DNA from: Amphibalanus amphitrite
Lineage: Eukaryota > Arthropoda > Thecostraca > Balanomorpha > Balanidae
Assembly: GCF_019059575.1 (NCBI RefSeq)
Contig: NW_024881790.1
Coordinates: 248,001-312,000 of the forward strand
Direction of reading: 5' to 3'
DNA: 64,000 bases
The first letter of the stretch is position 1. Every line of letters starts with the position of its first letter. Below the pieces are notes generated by a model. The model did not search any database and was not told the origin of the DNA. It saw only the letters and a list, made by a program, of their open reading frames with translations. Of this stretch, positions 21,969 to 33,822 are shown piece by piece. Both the position numbers and the translations under genes were made by a program.

Positions 21969-23035
21969 CTCGCCCCTAGTGGTGTTTTTCCAGCCGCGAA
22001 CGCATAGAAGGGGTCCGTTGGACCCCCTGCCGTTTTATTTATGTTATTTATTTATTCAAGTGATCACCAACAGGGCGGACCCCCACTGACAGGCGAAGTC
22101 AAACTAACACTATACATGATAAACAATGACATACGGGCAAACAATGCAGAGTAAACAGTAGGTAAATATTACGATAAATATAGCTAAAAATATAATGCAC
22201 AAAAAATAAAAAAATCTGTGAGTTAAGATGAATCTAAAAAAACGGAGCTTGTAAAAAGGCTCTATGACTTTAAAAAGATGATATATACTTCAAAACATGA
22301 GATTTAAAAGTCCCAGTGGCATCGGTAAAAAAAATCTGCGTTTCGCCCCTGGTCGAGCTAGAGCTTCGCGGAAAAGACGAGCGTGTTGCCCGTGACAAGA
22401 GGAAGCTGATGATACCCATTTGTAAGGTCCTAGGTCATCGGTTGATCTTCCAGGTCAGGTCAATGACCCAAAAGTCGGGAAAATCGGGACCTGTTAGAAC
22501 GTCGTAAAGGGTGGCTGCTATGTTTTTTTTTTTTGGGGGGGGGGTGCTGATCACGAATTCATATAATGTTATTTATGATCATAGATGATGTCTTCATGCA
22601 TTTAGGCCAGGTCGGGTAGGTCAGGTCAGGTCAACCAGTAAGGATGTTGCCGGGTATTTGTAGAAGGTGGCAACCGCCTCTGACAGCTTCGTAACATGTT
22701 ACAAAGGCACCAAAGCTACATAGTAAATGTTGAAATGGTTGCTAGTTAGATTCGAATTTAGCTCCAAAAACTAGCCTAGAAACATGTAAAACTCGAAAAA
22801 TTGAACCAAGGTCATCAAAGGTCAATGACCTTACCTGACCTTCCGGTGACCTTGACACCCACCCTAATGCATGGGAGCAACATAATACTCCATGCTTGAA
22901 CGCTTTAAACCACGAAAAGACTGCAAACTTGCGGCTAATGCGAGCCGACATACGCTGAATCGCGATTCCGGCCAAACATGGTCTCGAAAGTAGGTCACAG
23001 GTCAAAGTTACATGGGGTGTCATATCACGGAAATT
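21969..23035. mobile_element. piggyBac-like family-B MITE interrupted by a LINE 3' tail
   Basis: The left end CCCTCGCCCCTAG is followed by GGGGTCCGTTGGACCCCC. The body (ATCGGTTGATCTTCCAGG..., CTTCGTAACATGTTAC) matches copies at 24837-25385 and 44811-46859. At about 22035-22337 it is split at a CGTTT site by a non-coding LINE/SINE tail (CACCAACAGGGCGGAC). A 12-bp T-run plus G-run lies near 22525. Confidence 0.7.
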
Positions 23036-23079
23036 TTGGCGGCCGTAATTGCCCTTCGTATCAGGCCCGGAGTCGGAGT

Positions 23080-23140
23080 CGAAGTCGGAGTCGGTCAGGA
23101 GCCCGGAGTCGGAGTCGGAGTAGGAGTTGAGACAGCGTTA
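23080..23140. repeat. GGAGTC hexamer microsatellite
   Basis: Imperfect tandem GGAGTC/GAAGTC hexamers, about ten units. The flanking 23140-23570 is GC-rich with no supported gene. Confidence 0.85.
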
Positions 23141-23570
23141 CCACAACTCCGAAACCCTGTTTTTTGATCGCCCATTTGGTGTAATGCTACCAACTGTTAC
23201 TGGCTACCCCCTGGCTACAGTAGCTACCTATAGTACCCACAGTGCTGATACTACAATACCTGCCGGAATGGGTCCGCTAGAATGACGACTGGGCCGCCCG
23301 GCCGTCTCAAGCCGTCTCCGTCTGTCCGGCCGGCGCCTGCTCGTGCTATCTGCTGGGAATCTCCGGAAAGGCCGTGGTATCACCTGGCCTGGACGACCCG
23401 GCCAACACGTGTGCACCGCCGACTGATCGCATCGATCGCGACACGGCCGACCGGCGAAAGGGACAGGACAACAAATTACAGTCCCAGGGGCAGTCACAAC
23501 TGGCCGAGCCGCCGCCGTCCTCCCGGCTGGCCGAGCCGCCGCCGTCCTCCCGGCCAGTCGAGGCGCCGTC

Positions 23571-24815
23571 CTACCCGCTGGTGGAGGCGCCGGCCGCCTG
23601 ACTTTCAGGACATGACACGTCCGTCACCTCGGATGGGGTGTAATCCTCCTCTGCAAAGACATCCCTGTCCGTGGGATATACATATGCCGCATTTCCTGAA
23701 GGCGTTGATAGCTGTAGATGGTGCCGCAGCCCTGAGGTATGCCTGACAGAATAGGCGCGCCACCTGGTAGAGAGTGACCACTCGGCCTGGATTTTGCCGG
23801 AGGAACTTCTCGATAGCCTGAGTGTACAAGCTGTAGAAGTAGAGCTGTAGCTGTAGAAGCTGTAGAAGGTGCTGAGCGGTTTCATGAAGCCCACGTCCAG
23901 CGGCTGCAGCCGATGGCTTGTATGCGGCGGGATGACCACGATGGTGACGTGGTTGTCCCTCGCGAGCTCAATTAGGTCCAGATTTCTGGTGTGCGTGAGC
24001 GTGAGATGGCCATTCAGTATGAGAAGAACTGGTTCTTCCGCACTGGGTTTGGCATGTCGTAGAAAGTGTTGGAACCAGCGCGTGAAGATGTCCGTCTGCA
24101 TCCACCCCGACCGGTGATACACGAAAACCGTCCCGGGCGGTGCTCCTTCTTCCAGATTCTGGTTCTCTTTTGTTCTCGGGAGTATCATCATCGGCGGCAC
24201 GAAGTTTCCGACAGCCGACATACACACTACCGCCGTGGTCAGCTCGCCTCTCTCAGCAGACGTCACGCTGCCGACCTGTTTCTTCCCCCTCCGGGCAAAA
24301 ATCCTGTTTGGCTTGCTCTGGACGGTTGTTATGCCGGTTTCGTCCACATTGTAAACGGCATGCGGACCCTTGACATTCTTACTGACCTTCTCCAGAATGT
24401 CAAAGAACTTCGACACCATTTGTTTGTTGAACCCTTTCGCGCGTGCCGCCGATGTCGCCTCAGGGGTTCTGAGAGCCAGATCCTTGTGTCGGGAAAGGAA
24501 ACCCTGCAGCCAGTCCATCCCCGCGATGCCGTTCTTCAAGCCATGTGGAAATTTATTTATTTCGGCGTACTGGAAGGCGAGGCTGCGAACGTCCTTCGGA
24601 GTCAGGCCGAAGAACATCTTCTCCATCTTCAAGATGTGCTCCTTCAGCCGGATTTCCTGAGCTGGAGTGAAGACTTGCTTCCTTGGCCCGAGCGCGACCT
24701 TCACGTTGCATTTCCCCCAAACTCTGCGCTGCAGCGAACTGCGGGGGACGCCGTACACTCTGGCTGCCTGGAGCGTCGTCATGCCATGTTCTATGTACAG
24801 CCACCGTGGCCGCGC
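23571..24815 (-). pseudogene. pogo/Tigger-type (CENP-B/jerky-like) DDE transposase, inactivated
   Basis: The frame opens inside a psq-type helix-turn-helix (TLQAARVYGVPRSSLQRRV). A CENP-B-like DNA-binding part follows (IAGMDWLQGFLSRHKDL), then a DDE_1 core. Counting from the ATG at 24782, the first Asp is residue 147 (NVDETGI) and the third lies in LQPLDVGFMKPL (Asp296). The second acidic residue, normally in LxLDGH, is Asn257 here (LLILNGH). After residue 305 a GCTGTAGAA-type microsatellite shifts the frame; the true C-terminal part continues in another frame at 23829-23605 (AIEKFLRQNPGRVV...). The HTH is 5'-truncated where family-B MITE sequence begins at about 24837. It would have moved a pogo-like DNA transposon but is dead by substitution, frameshift and truncation. 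Confidence 0.9.
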
Positions 24816-24836
24816 TCATCGACTCCCGCGACCATA

Positions 24837-25385
24837 AGGTCAGGTCAGGTCATCGACCTTTGATGACCTCGGTTCACTTTTTCGAGTTTTACATGTTTCT
24901 AGGCCACTTTTTGGAGCTGAATTCGAATTAAGCAACCATATGAGCATTTACGAAGTAGTTTTTGCACATTCGTAACCTGTTACGAAGCTGTCAGAGGCGG
25001 TTGCCACCTACTACGAATACCCTTACTGGTTGACCTGACCTGACCTGACCCGACCTGGCCTAAATGCATGAAGATACCACCTGTGATCAAAACTAACATG
25101 ATATTCATGATCAGCACCCTGAAAAACCACATAGCAGCCACGCTTTACGACTTTCTAACAGGTCCCGATTTTCCCGACTTTTGGGTCATTGACCTGACCT
25201 GGAAGGTCAACCGATGACCTAGGACCTTAAAATTGGGTAGCATCGGCTTCCTCTCGTCACGGGCAACACGCTCGTTTTTACCGCAAAGCTCTAGCTCGAT
25301 CAGGGGCGAAACGGCAAGGGGGTCCAACGGAACCCCCCCCTTATACGTTCGCGGCTGGAAAAAAAACACCAATACGGGCGAGGGT
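24837..25385. mobile_element. Family-B piggyBac-like MITE, inverted fragment
   Basis: Runs from AGGTCAGGTCATCGACC to the terminus CAATACGGGCGAGGG, with the GGGGGTCCAACGGAACCCCC hairpin near 25330. It holds the uninterrupted site GGACCTTAAAATTGGG at about 25223, the empty-site counterpart of the F6 insertion at 45537. Sequence 25386-26157 beyond it shows no gene. Confidence 0.75.
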
Positions 25386-26161
25386 AAACATCAACACTTT
25401 GGTGTGTGTGTGTGGGGGGGGGGCGGGTCCAACGTGGTGGATACTGACCATTGGAACGGTGGGTAGGTACGGCTCTAGCGAGATTAAGCGGTAGGTTTTA
25501 CACTTTCACATTTCCGGTTATATCTCAGAATCTAATTGATCTACGATGAAGCCATTTTACACGATCATGGCCGGCTTGTTACCCAACAAGTCGATCGCAT
25601 CTTCAACACTTTAAAGCTTAGACGACGAAGGTATAGCCTGAGGTACACTAATTTTTCTAGGTGCAAAACCTACCGCTAAAACCCGCGAATCCTGTACCTA
25701 AGGTCCGAATTAACACCCAAAATCCAAATCCAAATCAACATCCGAATCAACATCCCTGGTTCAGTGGAACTTATACCTGTCATTTTCCTCATGAATGGCA
25801 CCGAATAGCTTCGAAATATGACAAAAAACGTTTAAAGATTCTTTAAGAGCTGTTGCTAGAGATGTTTCACTTTCTATCCGTATTTTAAATACAAAAGTGC
25901 GCGATAATAGTTTGGTGGGGTAACACGGGCATTTTTTCCATTATTGCCCGTCTTACCCCATTTAGACATCGACGAGAAAAATTGCGGCCGCCAGGCGCCA
26001 TGTTGCTTGGTCAGATCGCCGACATCCACAGTTCAACGGAACTCCATAATTAAGCTTATCTCACAGTTTCAACGGAAAGGATGGAACAGAACAATCACAA
26101 TATCCAATGAATCCAATTTTTTACATTTCGAATGCAAGTCACGATTTTAGTTTTCACTTAA

Positions 26162-27339
26162 CCCGCGCCCCACTGGGGTCTGCGTATAACACGCCCTACG
26201 GGGGGGGCTATTCATAGCCCCCCTCCTAACTCCGAAACTGCTGGGCCGATCGTCAAAATTCAAACGGCGTCTGATAGCCCCGGGAAAACTGTCGAGCGGA
26301 ACCTAATTTCATTGACCTCGAGGTCACCGATGACGTCACAGGTCAGGTCAAAGTAAAAGTTATTAGCATTTTGGCTTGTTCACGTTTTGGGCTCTGGCCG
26401 CCGTCTTACAAGTCAGATCGGGCTCATTTTTGGTTCACACACTCGTGAACAGATGCTCTAGGTACCCTGAGGGTACCAAACTTGTACTTTGATTTTCAGG
26501 TCAAGGTCAGGTCATCACAGGTCACGAAAATATTATATCATGCGTCGGTCACGTGACACATGTTTTATGGTCCATTTAGGCCAAAGATTTCGAATTTGAT
26601 GTCGTCTGAGTCATTTGAGGTCATTTTGAGTCGAATTTAGCTTAGGTCAGGTCACTTTCAGGTCAAAAAAGGTCAAATTTTGAAGTTATAATTTTTCAAC
26701 AGAAAAGGTGTCTATTGGATGCAGTTTGAGCTCAGGAACACGATGGTGCTATTTATATTGGCGTACGATGTCAAATACGTGGTGAAAATTGATTTGAAAA
26801 ATTAATAATTGTGAATTTTTTGCAATAATGCGTATAACTTGGCCATTTTTGAAGAAATTTAGCTAAAACTTGCTAGAGTTAGACATAATAACGCGTTCTA
26901 TCACATATATTCCGTTTTTTTTTCGAAAAGTCAAAAACTTTTTGAAAAAAAACGTAAAAATGTAAATTTTGAATTTTATTATGTAAAATTTTCGAAATTT
27001 TCAAAATTTCGAAAATCCGAGATAGCAGTTTGATAGCGCAGTCTATTCTGAGTCCTCTCATGCAAAGAAATTGTTGGATCTAGCTTAAAAACTGAGCCCT
27101 TGGGAGCGATTGCCGTGGTTCAATGTTTTGCGTCGAAATCGGCCGAACATGACGTCACTCTGACGTCATGTCTGGCCGACCTATGGTAGCTATGAAGTTC
27201 AAATTTTGACACAAGGTGTCAGATTGATGCAGCCGAAGGTACTGAAAGTTTGACGTCGATACGTCAGGCGGGTTGGAAGTTATTGCAGAAAAACGGGAGG
27301 GGGGCTATAAATAGCCCCCCCCCCCCAGTGGGGCGCGGG
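26162..27339. mobile_element. piggyBac-like MITE, type F4
   Basis: TTAA (26158-26161 and 27340-27343) flanks CCCGCGCCCCACTGGGG...CCCCAGTGGGGCGCGGG. Hairpin loops are CTATTCATAG (left) and CTATAAATAG (right). Non-coding, 1178 bp, nearly identical to the copy at 60639-61818, so both are comparatively recent. Confidence 0.92.
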
Positions 27340-27721
27340 TTAATATCTAAAAAAGGACGGAGATTCAATACCCGACCGTTCGCCACCAGAGAGAGGATCA
27401 GCTGACTACTTTCCTGACCAATTTGCTAATAGATGTCACTACTGGTTTAGGCTACAGTGATGGTGCCCGTCTTACCTACCATGCCCGTCATATCCCACTT
27501 TCCCCTATGTACCAGAAATAACATACTAACCTCAGTTTAAAACTTAGTCTTAAGCTAGTTGAAAAGGGTATAGTTGCCAGAGGGGGCAAAATGGGCATTT
27601 GCCCCTCCCAAACGGCATAATTTTAACATTACGCCTATGGACGAGGCATGGACAGAATTGATAAATTGTTATGGTTTGCCCCCCCCCCCCCAAAAAAAAA
27701 CTGAGCTGGATCCGCCTCTGT

Positions 27722-28068
27722 TCAGCGCCGCCCCCGGCCGGCGCGGCAGTCAGTAGCGTCCCCTCCAATCCGCCGGGGCTCCCTTTGTGACGTCATACCC
27801 ACCCCGGCCGGCGGTCAGTAGCGTCCCCTCCAATCCGCCGGGGCTCCCTTTGTGACGTCATACCCACCCCGGCCGGCGGTCAGTAGCGTCCCCTCCAATC
27901 CGCCGGGGCTCCCTTTGTGACGTCATACCCACCCCGGCCGGCGGTCAGTAGCGTCCCCTCCAATCCGCCGGGGCTCCCTTTGTGACGTCATACCCACCCC
28001 GGCCGGCGGTCAGTAGCGTCCCCTCCAATCCGCCGGGGCTCCTTTTGTGACGTCATACCCACCCCCGG
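27722..28068. repeat. 65-bp satellite with a CRE in each unit
   Basis: About 5.3 units; GTGACGTCA begins at 27787, 27852, 27917, 27982 and 28047, exactly 65 bp apart. Units are almost identical and GC-rich. Each ends with the palindrome TGACGTCA. The preceding 27344-27721 includes a possible degenerate hAT-like end (GGATCCGCCTCTG) and no gene. 28069-28350 shows nothing recognisable. Confidence 0.95.
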
Positions 28069-28352
28069 CGGCGCCTGGCGGTAGGTCCGCAGTGGGACCG
28101 CGTCAGTGCCGGTAATAGTTTGATGCGGGAGGGCACGCCATGTCATGCCCACGAGGATATGGTGTCTCGGGACTTCCGAGGTCGAGGAATAAAGGTCGTC
28201 GGACATTTGAGCCTGACAGCCTGAGTGCCCTGCGCTTTCAAGAAGGAGAACAATTATAATGTATTCGCACACAGGGTCCGTGGCGTCTGCACGACTAAAG
28301 TGCATGTACTAACTTGAACACATTTTATTCAAAGGTGAGTGGAAGTCGACTA

Positions 28353-29993
28353 TAGTTCGTTTTTTTAAGTTTGCCCCTCACTGTAAACGTCTCTTTGAAC
28401 ACAGCACGAGAATTGCTAGCTGGGTATGACGTCACAAAAGGAGAATTGCTAGTTGAATTACTGAGAAAACTGGTTAGCGCACATTGTATTGTAGATATGA
28501 ATAATATTTTCAAAACAAGGTTTGAACACCGACGATTTAACGTTATGTTAAGCGCCGTGCTATTTATTTTATAGTTCAGACATAATTCCTGAGAAGTCGT
28601 CTATCCCTGTGGGGCTCTAGGTATGGCAAATACCAGCTACGAATTTGTGAAATAGTAAATAAATTTGATGAAGTTGATCGTCTGTGAAATCTGGTCAAAT
28701 CAATGTGCGCCAACCAGCTCTCTAAGTAATTCAGCTAGGAATTCTCGTGCTGTGTTAAAAAAAACGTTTACAGTGAGGGGCAAACTTAACCCGCGCCCTG
28801 CTGGGGGTCCTGGATTTCCACGCCCTGCTGGGGGGGGGGGGGTGTTTGAACACCCCCCCTTGTAACTCGGCTCCTGGGCCACGTAGCGATACGCGGAAGG
28901 CGGCGTTCGAAAGAGCGTAAAAAATAATGACGAAATCACTTCGGTCAATTTTTTGGTCAGGTCAAAGGTCAGGTCACCAGAGGTCATTGAAGGCAAAATT
29001 TCGCCGATTTCCAGGTCGAATGTCGAAAATTTCCAAGAAGCCAACGCATAACTCGGGAACCAATAGAGCTACAGCGCCGCGGAAAAGCGCATTCGATAGC
29101 CCTATTAACGCCCTTTCTGAGTAATTCTCTCAGATTTGACCTAACGTCAACGGTTTTGCCTGCAGGGGGCAAAAACTGCAAAAATAACCGATTTTTTCGA
29201 AAACAGTTTTTCTGCAATAACTTTTGACCCAAGCCTTGTACGAGCTTACTTTTACCGGCATCGTGTTCCTCTCGTCAAGACGCATCGAATGAACTATAAC
29301 TTGACCTTGAAAGGTCAACTTGAAAATTTGACCTCAGGTCAAGGTCATGACCTGACCGGAAAGGGTCATGTTGCATATCAGTCGATCCGTATCGTCGAGC
29401 TGAACACATCTAAGGAGTTTTCATCGCTCTAGCATGCCTCTATCAAAAGTTATTTGCGAAAAACTGTTAGATACCATACGTGACCTAAGATGACCTCAGG
29501 GCATAAACAAGGGTCACGGACACCATTTTCAAGTTCAGTGTGTCTAAACCACTTGTAATTCGGTGTTTGGGAGTGTTTATAATGTCTTTCATCCAAAAGA
29601 GGCGCATTTCAATTTTCTCCCATTGACTTATAATGGGGAGGTCGCAAAATTGACCTGACCTTAGGTCATCGATATCAAAATTCTGAGATATACATTTTGT
29701 ACATGCTATTGCTCTTAGCAATCGCTGAGAGTTTCAAAGCGATCGGTCACTCGGTGTAGCTATGACAGACATTGAAAGTTTTTATGAGGTGAGGTCACTT
29801 CAAGTGACCTGGTGACCTGACCTTGAATGACCTTGGTCTGAAATTTTCACAACATGTGTATAATTGATGTATGATAAGGTATACCAAAAACGGCGGCGCT
29901 CCGCGCCGCCGTTTTTGAGATATTCGCGAAAAACCACAAGGGGGGGGGGGTGTTCAAACACCCCCCCCAGCAGGGCGCGGGTTAAACGAACTA
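28353..29993. mobile_element. TAGTTCG-family foldback MITE, second copy, split by a piggyBac-like MITE
   Basis: It is flanked by TA (28351-28352 and 29994-29995), with the same arms as 8193-8612. The F2 element at 28790-29981 sits at the TTAA in its right arm; the unsplit CAAACTTAAG site is visible at 8591-8600. A 30-bp internal duplication lies near 28430. Confidence 0.88.
28790..29981. mobile_element. piggyBac-like MITE, type F2
   Basis: TTAA duplications at 28786-28789 and 29982-29985; ends CCCGCGCCCTGCTGGGGG...CAGCAGGGCGCGGG; hairpin loops TGTTTGAACA and TGTTCAAACA. The left end contains a second inner copy of the CGCCCTGCTGGG motif. A perfect DR1-spaced pair of AGGTCA lies at 28959-28971. 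Non-coding. Confidence 0.93.
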
Positions 29994-29995
29994 TA

Positions 29996-30343
29996 GTGGC
30001 ACCGTCGAAGAGTCACAGAAAGGGTCAAAAGGGCCATCCATCGAATCTTTTCCGCGGCGCCGTGTAGCTGAAGCTCTATAATTGGTTCCCGAGTTGTGTG
30101 CCGGTGTTTCAAAAAAAAAAGTTTAAATAGGCAATATTTTTTCCATTTAATGGCATCTGGTGACCTGACCTTTGACTTGACCTAAACAATGAATGACATA
30201 TTTTTGTCCTTATTTTGGGCGTTTTTTCGAATGCCGTTTACTGCTTGTTACTACTTGACCCAGGATCAGAGTTGAAAAAGCAAAGTGTTGGACCCCCAGC
30301 AGGACGTGGAAATCAAGGACCCTAAGCGGGGCGCGGCTTAGAC
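29996..30343. mobile_element. Old type-F2 MITE relic (right end)
   Basis: GGTGACCTGACCTTTGACTTGACC to CCAGCAGGACGTGG...GGGGCGCGG matches the right end of the F2 copies, but with many changes and CTTA in place of TTAA. The next 600 bp (30344-30961) is non-coding with nothing recognised. Confidence 0.6.
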
Positions 30344-30961
30344 CAGGCCCATGTCACTCCACTTTTGATGACATCATATGGGGGCCTCAGGACAATAATG
30401 GCGCGGCGCGCCACAATTGCTTCAAAGCTACTTGCCAACAGTTGCCATTTTTGAAAATATTATTTTGAGATAAAGTTCAAAGTAATAAAAATATTGTAAT
30501 AAAGTTGTTGAATAAATCGATACCATATCTAAAAACTTACTGAAAAATGATTTATTCATAGTAAAAATATAAGCTCGATGCGTTTTTACGTTGCTTTCCT
30601 GCTGCTGCAGAGGGTTTTTAAATCGTCCATATCTTCAAAACCGGCCATTTCTTAGCATATTGCTGCTCTTTTTTATCGCTAGAAAATTACCTGGACTTTC
30701 TAATGACATCAATAGATGAGCGATATGTGTAGAGTGTCACCAACAATCTTCAAATGAAGTTAGTCATTTTTACGTTGTAAAGGAACGGAGTACCCCTTTC
30801 GAGCATCAGGGGTGACGTCACTCAGGATCTGTCTCTGATTGGTCGGCGGGGGAGTGACTGTACCTTCTATAGATGGCCTTGGGTTAGACATCTTTAGTCG
30901 ACAACCAAATAAGCCTGTTTTCCTTCGGACGACAACCACAGAAACACTTTTTCAGCCCTGC

Positions 30962-32545
30962 AAAAGTCTGATATCTTGCCCGTGGTATCGTGGTACGATC
31001 GGCGAGTACCTTTCTACGCATTGTCCATGGCTATGCGAAGTCTAAGGCTGGCCTACATAGCCTTGGGTTTGCCTATGGTATTGCCTGTTTATCCTATTTC
31101 ATATCGTATCTATGAAAATGAAGTGTTCCCGATCGCATAGCCAAACTGAGAGCAAAATATTTATTTGCAAAACTCCAGCAATACCCCTCGCTCGATACTA
31201 TAAAAAATATTGCACACGATCATGCGAAGCCGTGAATCCTACCACCTTTATTTAGCGCCGGCGTTCCCGCGTTAACCCGCGCCCTGCTGGGGGGGGGGGG
31301 GTGTTTGAACACCCCCCCTTGTGGTTTTTCGCGAATATCTCAAAAACGGCGGCGCGGAGCGCCGCCGTTTTTGGTATACCTTATCACACATCAATTCTAC
31401 ACATGTTGTGAAAATTTCAGACCAAGGTCATTCAAGGTCAGGTCACCAGGTCACTTGAAGTGACCTCATCTCATAAAAACTTTCAATGTCTGTCATAGCT
31501 ACACCGAGTGACCGATCGCTTTGAAACTTTCAGCGATTGCTAAGAGCAATAGCATGTACAAAATGTATATCTCAGAATTTTGATATCGATGACCTAAGGT
31601 CAGGTCAATTTTGCGACCTCCCCATTATAAGTCAATGGGAGAAAATTGAAATGCGCCTCTTTTGGATGAAAGACATTATAAACACTCCCAAACACCGAAT
31701 TACAAGTGGTTTAGACACACTGAACTTGAAAATGGTGTCCGTGACCCTTGTTTATGCCCTGAGGTCATCTTAGGTCACGAATGGTATCTATCAGTTTTTC
31801 GCAAATAACTTTTGATAGAGGCATGCTAGAGCGATGAAAACGCCTTAGATGTGTTCAGCTCGACGATACGGATCGACTGATATGCAACATGACTCTTTCC
31901 GGTCAGGTCATGACCTTGACCTGAGGTCAAATTTTCAAGTTGACCTTTCAAGGTCAAGTTATAGTTCGTTCGATGCGTCTTGACGAGAGGAACACGATGC
32001 CGGTAAAAGTAAGCTCGTACAAGGCTTGGGTCAAAAGTTATTGCAGAAAAACTGTTTTAGAAAAAATCGGCTATTTTTGCAGTTTTTGCCCCCTGCAGGC
32101 AAAACCGTTGACGTTAGGTCAAATCTGAGAAAATTACTCAGAAAGGGCGTTAATAGGGCTATCGAATGCGCTTTTCTGCGGCGCTGTAGCTCTATTGGTT
32201 CCCGAGTTATGCGTTGGCTTCTTGGAAATTTTCGACATTCGACCTGGAAATCGGCGAAATTTTGCCTTCAATGACCTCTGGTGACCTGACCTTTGACCTG
32301 ACCAAAAAATTGACCGAAGTGATTTCGTCATTATTTTTTACGCTCTTTCGAACGCCGCCTTCCGCGTATCGCTACGTGGCCCAGAAGCTGAGTTACAAGG
32401 GGGGGTGTTCAAACACCCCCCCAGCAGGGCGTGGAAATCCAGGACCCCCAGCAGGGCGCGGGTTAATAATTTCTCCTGAATCGGAGGACCAATAATCAGC
32501 TGACGCACCGTTGTTTTGATGTCGGCGGACCGTGCCTCCCTGGAT
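30962..32545. repeat. Dispersed repeat shared with 54093-54480, split by an F2 MITE
   Basis: 30962-31275 and 32467-32545 together match 54093-54480 closely. The latter copy keeps the unbroken CCCGCGTTAACAATTTC junction, which is the empty site for the MITE at 31276-32462. Confidence 0.85.
31276..32462. mobile_element. piggyBac-like MITE, type F2
   Basis: TTAA at 31272-31275 and 32463-32466. It is the inverted counterpart of the copy at 28790, 1187 bp and very similar. The internal site GGCGTTAATAGGG at about 32146 is the place where another copy (36640-59004) took a further insertion. Confidence 0.93.
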
Positions 32546-33060
32546 CAGGTCAGGTCAACCAGTGGGCGTCCTGCCAGCTATCCGTAGGTGTAAATCACCA
32601 CCGACGGCCTCGAAACATGTTACGAAAGCAGCAAAACTACTTAGTAAGTGTTCCATGCTCAAACGCTTCAATGTAGTCACGCTTACTAGATGAGTAGACA
32701 ATGCTCCTAGCATCAGACGAGCATAGCGCTACCGCAGTGTCAGTGCGTATGCTTTTTGAAAGGCCTACGCTCTCTCCCGTCTTTCTGGGCCATGTGTCTG
32801 GTGCAACAACTGTATGGCGCCGACCATTCAGCGTTGCATCCACTCGTCGACGCACGGGGAAGGGTCTTTCACAAGGAGGTGAAACTCGGAAAGTACCAAC
32901 TGGCATGTCTCAGATATTCCATTCCGGTCACCTGAGGTTATGTCGTTCACGTGGTTGTGACCTATTGTTTTGGGTCAATGGGATAAATATGAAAACCGAG
33001 TCAGAATGATCATCGCCAGTCACACCCCGGCAAGACCTCACCCGGCCAAACCTCGGTAAC
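32546..33060. mobile_element. Diverged family-B MITE relic
   Basis: GGTCAGGTCAACCAGTGGG, CGAAACATGTTACGAAAGC and similar words correspond to family-B elements at 22620-22720. The ends are lost. A 102-codon open frame at 32701-33009 has no recognisable motif. 33061-33551 is non-coding, with a C-run near 33475. Confidence 0.5.
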
Positions 33061-33559
33061 ATTCAATAGCGCAAGTGGCGGCAACAAAACCAAGATAGGT
33101 ATCAAGTTTGGACGTCGCTACTGAAACCGCAAGGTCAACTCGAAATCACCGTCATTCGAACTTGCCAATCCCGCATAATGCATTTTCGCGAGGGTGTAGC
33201 GTAGAACGCAGTTCGCTACGCTAACGCAGTTCGCTAGTCATTGTAGAAATTTTCAAAATGTGCATGAAACTAACGTGTGGGATTGTGTTATTAGAAATGA
33301 GAGAGCAGCCTGCCCTGAAAGTGCTGTTAGATGGATGCTACCCATCGTCATCGTCATCGTTTTGCCTATTTGTTCGTGATAGCAAACCTTGCTTAGAAGA
33401 CGCCCAATAAAAATTAAGGTTTTTAGTACCAGGGCATATCTATGTTATAAGATCTCTATGGTACCAACTATCACCCCCCCCCCCGCCCCCCGGCCGTCCG
33501 GGTTATGAAAATGCCGTGGCCTGGCGGGGGTTAAGAGCGCTCAGTATGTTGGTGCCCAT

Positions 33560-33822
33560 TAGAGATGTCAATCGGATACCAACATTTTGGTATACCGATA
33601 CCAAACCGATACCAACTTGGTATTTGGTATTTCAATCGTAATATGTTTGGTATTTTGTTGGTATCATAAGCCCTCACTTATGTATAAGAGGCTAATAAAT
33701 CGGTAAAAAGTTGGTATTTCCCTCAGTTACCCATGGTTGGTTTGGTTTTGGTATTTTCCCGTGGTTTGGATTGGTATTTGGTTTGGTATCGGTATTCCGA
33801 TTTTCCATAATTGACATCACTA
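33560..33822. mobile_element. hAT MITE with 8-bp target duplication
   Basis: It is flanked by GTGCCCAT (33552-33559 and 33823-33830). Ends TAGAGATGTCAAT and TAGTGATGTCAAT are inverted repeats. The interior is rich in GGTATTTGGTATC words that can fold. The following GC-rich block 33880-34010 has overlapping open frames but no motif. 34131-34400 is AT-rich with no gene. Confidence 0.9.

Noticed and set aside
27566-27715. hAT MITE ending GGATCCGCCTCTG
   Set aside because: No matching 8-bp duplication and a poor left end; mentioned only as a possible relic.
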